Shown: positions 56,566 to 64,000 of the stretch, one piece after another
Layout: every line of letters starts with the position of its first letter
Numbering within the stretch: position 1 is the stretch's first letter
NCBI RefSeq assembly: GCF_033115175.1
Contig: NC_084837.1
Location: 23,312,266 to 23,376,265, forward strand
Length of the DNA stretch: 64,000 nucleotides
Source of the DNA: Lepus europaeus
Lineage: Eukaryota > Chordata > Mammalia > Lagomorpha > Leporidae
Reading direction: 5' to 3'
The notes under the pieces: model-generated
Database searches by the model: none
What the model was told of the DNA's origin: nothing
What the model saw: only the letters and a program-made list of their open reading frames with translations
Translations under genes and position numbers: made by a program

Positions 56566-57369
56566 AAGCAAAATAATCCTAGTAAAAGGCAAGATTCAGT
56601 ACTTTATTACATTTCTTAATATTGACCCACTTGATAAAAACATCAACAAGGTTGGTAATTCAGTAAACAACTTTCTGTGGTGTTAAGGTCTTGTCTTAAG
56701 AGTAAGCCCTCCTATAAACTTCCTAGATAAGGTAACATATAAAAATGGTGTCATCAAGGAGGAAAATGCTAATTTGTATTTAGCTTTGGTTAACAAAACC
56801 AGAGTTAGGGCTTCCTAAAGCCCTATTGAGTAAACTTGAATATGAAAAGAAGCTGATCAAACACTGACTATATCAACTATTTTACCATAGTTTTGGCAGT
56901 TTACTTAAGGTTTAATGAAGTAACATTTGTCATTTTTACTGTGCCCCATGTTTTGTGTATCCGTATTCATTGACTTACAATATATTACCATTTAATGGTA
57001 TCTAAAATAATGGTATAAGTGTGATAGGGTTTTATAAGGACAAAGAAGGTACTTGTGCAAGTATTTTGAAACAGGTGGAAAACCGGATGACCTACCCTGC
57101 AGCCACAAATTCTCTCACTTCCAACTGCAAACCTGTTCAATCTACACTTCAGCTAGAATTTGGAGCTTGTGTGGTCTACTGACCGTAATTTTTTTCCACA
57201 CTGTTTCTGTAGCATACTTTCAAAATGGTCTAAATGTCTGATTTCATTTATCCTTCTGTAGGAGTAAAGTTAGGTTACTTTTACCCAGCAGGTAACAATC
57301 TAAATAAAGAAATACTGAGGCATAAGCAGTATGAATGAGCTTTGCAGTTTTTTTTGTTTTTTTTTTTGA

Positions 57370-60300
57370 GGTATAATGGCACAACATTTTAATACAACCA
57401 CCAATCTTCACAAAATAATTTTAATACTTTGTGCCTAGGCTAGCAGCATCCTGCACTGTGACATTACTAGACATACATAAGCATTTTTTCCAAGTACAAA
57501 TATTAAAAGCAGAATAATGTAAGCAATTGCCTATACAAAGATAAATAGACATTGTAGGTTATTTTCTTCTTGAATCATTTTTGCTGCATAGTAAATTGCA
57601 ATTACATGTCAGTATAATGTTACTGATCTATAGAATACACTTGGAACTGTGAGGTATGGCAACTCCCTGTGAGAGAGCTAACATGTAAACCTGAATATTT
57701 TGAGTGATTTTTTTTTTTTTTAGCTGCCACAGATGGGAAAGACAAAGAAAATCCAGCCTTCGAAGACCCCAGAAACTTACTTTTCTAATAATAATAATAT
57801 CCTCTAAAATCCTCAGCTATTTCCTATCTTTTCCTTCCTGGTTGGAACACCTTTTAGTGGAGAAAGGTAAAGTAAATATAGAAATGAAGCTATGTTTGTT
57901 ATGGGATTGTGGATTAAGCCAGTTATTTAAAAAAAAAAAAAATTCCGCCAGGTAACTGCTCATTTACTTTACATCAAGTTGAGAGCCTGATATATACATC
58001 TCAACTTTATAATTCAAGATTGCAGTGAAATATGTAATTCATTTGAATTACCATGGTAATAAGACAATTAGAAACCTTATATATTCTCAAAAAGGACATG
58101 CTTAACATTTTCTGACAAGACTTGTAAACGCAGATGAAGTCAAATATCCTCTCAAAATCAATGTTCTGCTCTAAAAGTTAAGTGGTTTAGAGTTGGCAGC
58201 AAAAACTATCATGGTTTAACTTTTCCATCATGGGATGCATACAAAGGTAACTGCTGTTTAAACATCTAATCGGTAAGAAGTTAAAATGAACCAGTTAACT
58301 GAAATTCAAAGGTAAAACTGCCATTCTATTTTGAATATTTTCAGTATTCAAGTTTCATACTTTTGAAAAGGACAAGAATGTAGTTTTGATGTGCCCAGAT
58401 TGTTTTATGTTAAAAACACATGGTCACTCATACATTATTCAGATACTTGAGAAAATAAATCATGATTGGATAAACTTGGTTAATTTAACTTGCAAAATAT
58501 CAGTGGAAGTACAGGAATTACACAAATGGAATCAAACACAACAAATGTTTCAGGAAGAGCTTAGGTGAATAAACAGATCCAAGGAAAAGTCTGCCGTGTA
58601 CATGAAGAAAGAACAGCCTCTTGATTTGTCCTTATTAGTATTGTACTCAAGATGACGGGAGTCCCTTTTCACTGTTTATGAGACTGACTTTAATATACAG
58701 TGCTGCACAGGCACTTTAGTGACAATATAAAAATTATAGTGGTTCTAAAAAGTGGGAAATGACCAGCTATAATTTAAAAAAAAAAAACAAAAAAAAAAAA
58801 ACAAATTTCTGTATTATTGGCCAGATTAACAGAGAGGGCATGTGTATTTGTGAAAATAAAAAAAACAAAAAAATCCTGCTAATTGCTTCATTTCTGAAAC
58901 TTAATAATATGAAGCATCATCAGTTACTAGATTGAGAGATGTCTGCTGACCTATCCAATAGTTATTTATATACAGCAAAATTATGTTACCTGGTAGTTTA
59001 CCAACTGGAACTTTTGAACACCCAATGCAATCTTGACTCCACAAGACCACTACACCAAATGACTTAATCATACAACTGGATACTGGACCACAATGCGATT
59101 AACAGTATGTTTCAGGGCGGAGAGATAGAAGGGAAATCAGAAGAGGGAACTACCTGGGTCAATAGGAATTAACTTTAATTAACAGAACAATTTTAATTCC
59201 CATTCTCCTACCATGCTGGATAAAAAAGCTTTTACTCTATTATTACATTATAGGAGGAATGCAAAGCAAGTAACTTGGTGTAATAGGTTACCTTGCGTAG
59301 TACCTCTTGGTACTAAGGGAATGTGTGAATATCATTCCCTTCAGTAAAGCACCTCAAGAGAGGACTGAGAAAAGTGATACATGGAGTTCTGTTTGTGCTA
59401 AAGTCATCAACTATAAAAAGTTAAAAACACTCTTCTTCCTTCACCTCATACATAAAATAGCAAAAACAGTTTTTCTTAGAACAATTTTATACATATAAAT
59501 AAAAACAGAACAAAAGATCCAAAGTGTCTTTGCTAATGCAAATTATGGGGGAAATTTGGATTAACTCATTGTAAAGAACTAATTACATCATGAATTTAAA
59601 ATACACTGACATCTCCCACAAATCACTTTTCCCTATAAATGCATCTTCCAAGAAAAGCTTGTCTGAGCTGGAACAATCTCACAGAATCATTTAGACAACA
59701 TATAAGAGTAACTGGTTCCATATTACAAATAATTTACTAAGGTTTCTTCAAGCCCCATGCTTTCAATTTAAACTAATGGGTTGAAAAGAAAATAAATTAC
59801 AGAAAAATGTAAAGAACTTTTCACTGTTCCACATATTAATTTAGAGGTCATGAGGATTAAAATTTTTTTTAATGATGCAAGGCACTTTTCCTTTTTTTTT
59901 TTGGGCTTCATTTAGAAAAAATAATGCTACATTGGTTTATTCTCCTTAAAACCATTTTGGACAAGGAAAAAAAGGGCTAGGCAACTCTGAAAGGAACAAA
60001 TACAACAACTGGCTTTTACAAAAAAAAAAAGGAAAACTCACTTAAAAACCTAATACTATATCCTTGTTTTTGACAAAGTATCAGATACTATAAAGCACAA
60101 CATCTTCCTTTCATCATTTTTTTTCTATAGAATAAACAAATCAGGAAGGTTAACAGGAAAGGAAGCATTCATTAACTGGATTTTGTTAAAGTAACAATAG
60201 TTAGCTAATGTCATGATTTAAAGATTGTTAATAAGGGACAAGAAGTTTACAAAGAAGCAAATGGCAGAATCTTGCATTTTGTTAATGTTTCTGTAAGAGG

Positions 60301-60780
60301 CTCCACCCTACAACTGAACTGTAAAAGTTATCTTAAAAATGTAATATATAGAACACAAAATGAATTTTTAGCAAACTTTTAGGAAATTCTCATTATAAAT
60401 TACCCAGATTTTATAAACAAATCCCCCCTAACTTGCATTTTGTTTAAAGTAATAAGTATATCATACAAACAAATTTCAAGTATGAAAGTGCATTATTGCA
60501 ATAATACCTCTTTGCAAGTCCAAAATTCTTGGTTATAATAAAACTGTAAAGTTTTTTTCTTTTTTTTTTTTTTTTTTAAGGAGTAAAACCATCCATCAGT
60601 GCCATCTACAGCAGAAGTCCCACATCTTCACACGCTGCTCACAGACTGCAGAGAACCATGTCTGGAAGCAACATATAACCAAAAAAAACTGCTTGTGTTT
60701 TTACCAGTTTATGTTATTATTATCTCTACTATTTTCTTCTTTCCAAACAGAAATTCACACTCTACAGTGTTCCTCTTGCT
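57370..60780 (-). other. STYX: STYX 3' UTR (inferred extent)
   Basis: The block below the STYX stop is free of SINEs and AT-rich. On the - strand an ATTAAA signal corresponds to 57,393-57,388, just before a T-rich run on the + strand near 57,346-57,367. An alternative AATAAA lies near 56,603-56,608. The absence of CSINEs over about 5 kb in a window with about one per kb elsewhere supports retained transcript sequence. The lower boundary is not proven. Confidence 0.6.
57388..57393 (-). terminator. STYX: STYX candidate poly(A) signal ATTAAA
   Basis: On the - strand ATTAAA is followed about 20 nt later by an A-rich genomic stretch. A proposed end of the STYX 3' UTR. Confidence 0.45.
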
Positions 60781-60854
60781 TCAACCATTCTGTGCAGTTG
60801 CCACTTGCATGTTTCCAAAGTCATCATCTTCTTCATGTGTTCTCTTCAAACTGC
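60781..60854 (-). CDS. STYX: STYX last coding exon
   Basis: On the - strand the acceptor TTTTAG is at 60,855-60,860. Frame continues from the upstream exon (G joined to GC gives Gly) through SLKRTHEEDDDFGNMQVAT and AQNG to TGA at 60,783-60,781. This is the acidic C-terminal tail of STYX; two positions differ from the human tail as I remember it. The exon continues into a long 3' UTR. Confidence 0.93.
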
Positions 60855-62297
60855 CTAAAAGTTATTGCATGAACACAACAGAGGGAACTTAAATTCATAT
60901 TACAGTGTTACAGCCAGTAAAAATATGTTCTTCATGATGTGATACCAAGTACAGACTATGAAGATTCCATGACTGAATTTATAGCAAAATTTAATAACAT
61001 TTGACTTAAGACATAACTTTCTTCTGTGGGAATAGAACCAACAAAGGCCTTGGTACAAGAAAAATACCACTATTAGAAATCCTTTTATGAAGCTAAGTCT
61101 GGCCACAATGTATAGAACATTCCAAATACCAAGAGTCTGGATAGGAGACAATATGGATCTTAACTAGACTGGAGTTCAGCACACCATTAAAAAAGGGGGA
61201 AGGGATTTTGAAGATACTGTGGAAACAGACCCCACAGGAATGCAAAGTGATTAGAGGTGGCAAAGGAAAGACAAGACACAATGATAACTAGAAGCTGAAC
61301 TCAAGGAATGGATACATATGTAGCTTTATCAGTCCATGTACTTTTGCTGCAATACAGTGCAGATTTCTGGACCTGTGGATCAATCACCTATGTTCAATTT
61401 CGAGGTGAACACTAGTCAGGTATATAACCTGTTCTTCCTACTATAAGGCCAATTTTGGTTCTAATCCTAATGAACTCTAAAAATGCTTTCATGTATTCAC
61501 CACCCTTTATTTTAAATAAGATCACACAAATGTGTTTAGGGCCCCTTCTCCTGACTGACTCCTCTTATTATTTTAATTATTTTATTATTATTTGTTTATT
61601 TTAATCATTTCAATCCAGTTAATTTTAAGTTAACTTAAAACAGGTAGATATCTTCCTCCCAGCATATTCTGGTTGACTAGGCACAGTGGCATAAATAAGT
61701 GTAAGCTCAAAGTTTTCTAAACAATTTAAATTATTCAATGTAAGATGGAGCAAACTGGAGCTGGCACTGTGGCATAGTGGGTCAAGGCAACACCAGCATC
61801 CCATATGGGCATCCATTCCAATCCTGGTCTCTGCTGAGATGCCTGGGAAAGCTGCAGAAAGTGGCCAAAGCGCTTGGGCACCTATCACCCATGTGGGAGA
61901 CCCAGAGGGATATCCAGACCCTTGGCTTCAGCCTGGCCTAGCCCTGACCATTACAGCCATTTGGGGGAGCAAACCTGTAGACAGAAGATTTTCTTTTTCT
62001 GTCTCTCATCAGCAGAAGACAGCCCAAGTGGTTTGGCCCCAGCACCCATATAGGAGACCAGCATGAAGCTCCTGGCTCCTGGCTTTGGTCTGGCCCAGCC
62101 CTGGCCGTTGCAGCTATTTGGAGTTTACAACTTTGTAAACCAGTGGATGAAGATGTCTATGTCTCTGCCTCTGCCTCTGCCTCTCCCTCTCTCTCTTTCA
62201 AATAAATAAATAAATCGTTAAAAAAAAAAAAAGTGAACAATGTATGCGTTTTTCTCATCTTTCTCCTCAAATTTCTCCCAAAGGAATTAATCCTTAC
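60855..62297 (-). other. STYX: STYX last intron
   Basis: Bounded by donor GTAAGG (62,297-62,292) and acceptor TTTTAG (60,860-60,855). Holds one composite SINE; the rest is unremarkable. Confidence 0.9.
61752..62232 (+). mobile_element. Composite CSINE (two fused copies) in STYX intron
   Basis: A first copy runs to TTTCTGTCTCTC, then a second starts mid-body at CAGAAGACAGCCCAAGTGGT without its head and ends in AAAT units. The first copy has no tail. Confidence 0.82.
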
Positions 62298-62391
62298 CTG
62301 TAGTTCCAGAATGAACAGATAATGATCTTTCTATCTGAAGTGGTGACATCATCTGTATTGTTAATTTTGCTAGATAGATGGCTTCATATTC
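62298..62391 (-). CDS. STYX: STYX penultimate coding exon
   Basis: STYX is a catalytically inactive dual-specificity phosphatase (pseudophosphatase) that binds phosphorylated partners such as ERK and FBXW7. On the - strand, acceptor CTTTCAG precedes GAATATGAAGCC and donor GTAAGG follows ACTACAG. The exon encodes EYEAIYLAKLTIQMMSPLQ and the following 12 residues to SGTT, the conserved C-terminal region after the DUSP fold. By the human length of 223 this is residues about 169-199. The active-site loop exon lies outside the window. Confidence 0.93.
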
Positions 62392-62736
62392 CTGAAAGGT
62401 ATTTTAATTAACATGAATATGCATCTTGGCTACCCAAAACATGATTAATATAGACATTATTGGTATTGTTAAGTTTACACTGAAAAATCAGATATCATAC
62501 TGTTGTAAGAGAAATGGAGGTTTAGAATTACTGTCTCATAATTTCACAACTACTGGTAACTATAAATCAATTCACACAAATAGCTTGCACTGAGCTATTG
62601 CATACTACAATGCCAGTCTATGTGTCCTCTGCCAGCAGCCTCTAGCTACATTTACTTGACTTCATCTGTTTAACACCATAAACCTATACCAGCAATTTCA
62701 TAAAATGAGAGATTAAAATGAAATAAAACTCGGTAG

Positions 62737-63380
62737 GGATAGACATTGGGTGTGGCGGTACAGCCACCGCTTGCAATGCTGGGATCTCATATCCAAGCGC
62801 TAGTTAAGAATTCTGGTTATTCTGCTTCCAATCAGGCTCCTTAGTAATGTGCCTGGGAAAGCAGCAGATAATGACTCAATTACTTGGGCCCTTGCTGACC
62901 ATATAACAGACCAGAATGGAGTTCCTGGCTCTTGGCTTAGAACTAGCCCAGACCTGGATGTTGTAAGCATTTAGGGGGTGAACCAACAGATCAAAGATCT
63001 CTCCCAGTTTCTCCCTCTCTCTGTTGCTCTCCCTTTTTTAAAAAAGACTGATTTATTTATTTGAAAAATAGAGTGGGAGAGACATTAATCTTTGATCTGG
63101 TTTACTCCTCAAGTGGCTGCAACAGCCAGAGCAGGGCCAGTCTGAAGCCAGGAGCTTTTTCTGGGTCTCCTTCATGGGTGCAGGGGCCCAAGGACTTGGG
63201 CCATCTTTTGCTGGTTTCCCAGCTGCATTAGCAGGGAGCTAGATGGGAAGTGGAGCAGCCGGGTCTTGAACTGGTACCCATATGAGATGCCAGTGGCGGC
63301 AGCTTTACCCATGCAAAAGCACTGGCCCCTGTTCTGCCTTTCAAACAAAATAAATATTAAAAAAATAAAAATTAAGTAAA
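62737..63380 (+). mobile_element. CSINE in STYX intron, split by another CSINE
   Basis: Body 62,737-63,032 and tail 63,330-63,380 (TTCTGCCTTTCAAACAAAAT) belong together; an antisense SINE sits between. Confidence 0.83.
63033..63329 (-). mobile_element. CSINE nested in the preceding copy
   Basis: AAAAAAGACTGATTTATTTA at left; AAAAGCACTGGCCCCTG at right. Confidence 0.85.
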
Positions 63381-63445
63381 AATAAAATACTTGTTGTAAA
63401 ACACTCAAATCAGCATAACATTGTAGTATATATTTAAAGTTTGTT

Positions 63446-64000
63446 GCAATGGCAACAGCAGTGGCTACAGCAAGGACACGAGCAGGGCAGTGACGATGAG
63501 GGAGGTGATTTCATTCTTAGTGAAACCGTTGGGGCCCATCATTGCACTGAAGTTGGTTCTGTACCTGCGCTGAGTGTGCTTAGTGATGGCCTGGAAATCC
63601 AGTGGTGCCAGCCACTTGTAGCTAATCTCAGCTCCACAAAAATGTTATCATAAAGACAGATAAAGTGTTTGAAGTTATGCTGGCTCCAAATCGCTCCCAC
63701 TAGGCAAAATGTAACCCTTATATGAATTCTCCACAACCCATAGGTTTCCAAGCAACAATCAGTGCTCCATAAACATACGTATATGCACTAGAACCTCTAT
63801 TTGATCAATTACATGAAGGAGCTAAAGCTCTTGATCTAAGATTGGAAGTGGAACCCTTACTACATATTTTGTGTGTATCGTGGGATGTAGTGGAAAAGTC
63901 ACAGGAATTGATCACATTAAAGAGCTAATAGATGACTCAATAAACAGTGTCAGAAAGGATGATGCAACACTTTTGTCTTCAGGGAGAGAGCAACTCGTTG
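63446..64000 (+). pseudogene. PCMT1: PCMT1 processed pseudogene (runs off the window)
   Basis: This is an intronless copy of the mRNA for protein-L-isoaspartate O-methyltransferase, the repair enzyme for isoaspartyl residues. The copy of the internal start (ATG GCC TGG AAA TCC) is at 63,586. About 140 bp upstream matches the N-terminal extension of the long PCMT1 isoform. It is broken early: TAG after ASHL, further stops, and frame changes. Recognisable downstream pieces correspond to [13 protein letters not shown], the glycine-rich SAM-binding segment (damaged), and TGxxxxIDHIKEL. It lies antisense in a STYX intron. No function is likely. Confidence 0.88.

Overview
This is a mammalian nuclear genomic window, almost certainly rabbit (Oryctolagus) or another leporid. 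The diagnosis rests on dozens of tRNA-derived C-repeat SINEs (CSINE) of several ages, a rabbit-type L1 3' tail, ancient pan-mammalian repeats (MIR, L2, L1M, Tigger/MER2-type DNA transposons), and introns with consensus splice sites. There is no operon structure, and most long ORFs lie inside SINEs.

Layout. Positions 1 to about 42,500 are intergenic and repeat-rich. I see no coding exon there apart from transposon ORF1. Its main landmark is a pile-up at about 26.9-33.2 kb: an old antisense L1M copy broken by several SINEs and by a 4.25-kb L1-type insertion. That insertion is bounded by a 14-bp target-site duplication. It keeps a complete 345-aa ORF1 but has no recognisable ORF2, so it resembles a 'half-L1' (HAL1). 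Its 3' region carries degenerate retroviral gag-like zinc-knuckle and protease-like coding traces before a normal L1 tail.

About 42.6-43.8 kb is a CpG island, the promoter of GNPNAT1 (glucosamine 6-phosphate N-acetyltransferase) on the + strand. Its five coding exons run from 49,316 to 54,714 and join in frame into exactly 184 codons plus stop. The likely poly(A) signal is at 56,024. Convergent to it on the - strand is the 3' end of STYX, a pseudophosphatase: the last two coding exons (62,298-62,391 and 60,781-60,854) and a long 3' UTR reaching down to about 57.37 kb. The tail-to-tail order GNPNAT1/STYX matches human chromosome 14q22. A broken processed copy of PCMT1 lies in the STYX intron at the right edge and runs out of the window.

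The two genes share no pathway. GNPNAT1 makes GlcNAc-6-P for UDP-GlcNAc synthesis, and STYX binds phosphoproteins as a catalytically dead DUSP. Most other bases are repeats, many nested and many with readable target-site duplications. One SINE pair with a unique spacer occurs twice in inverted orientation, 17 kb apart, which suggests SINE dimer mobilisation or 3' transduction. Repeat-family names are recognised by eye; boundaries without a stated duplication are good to about 10-20 bp.
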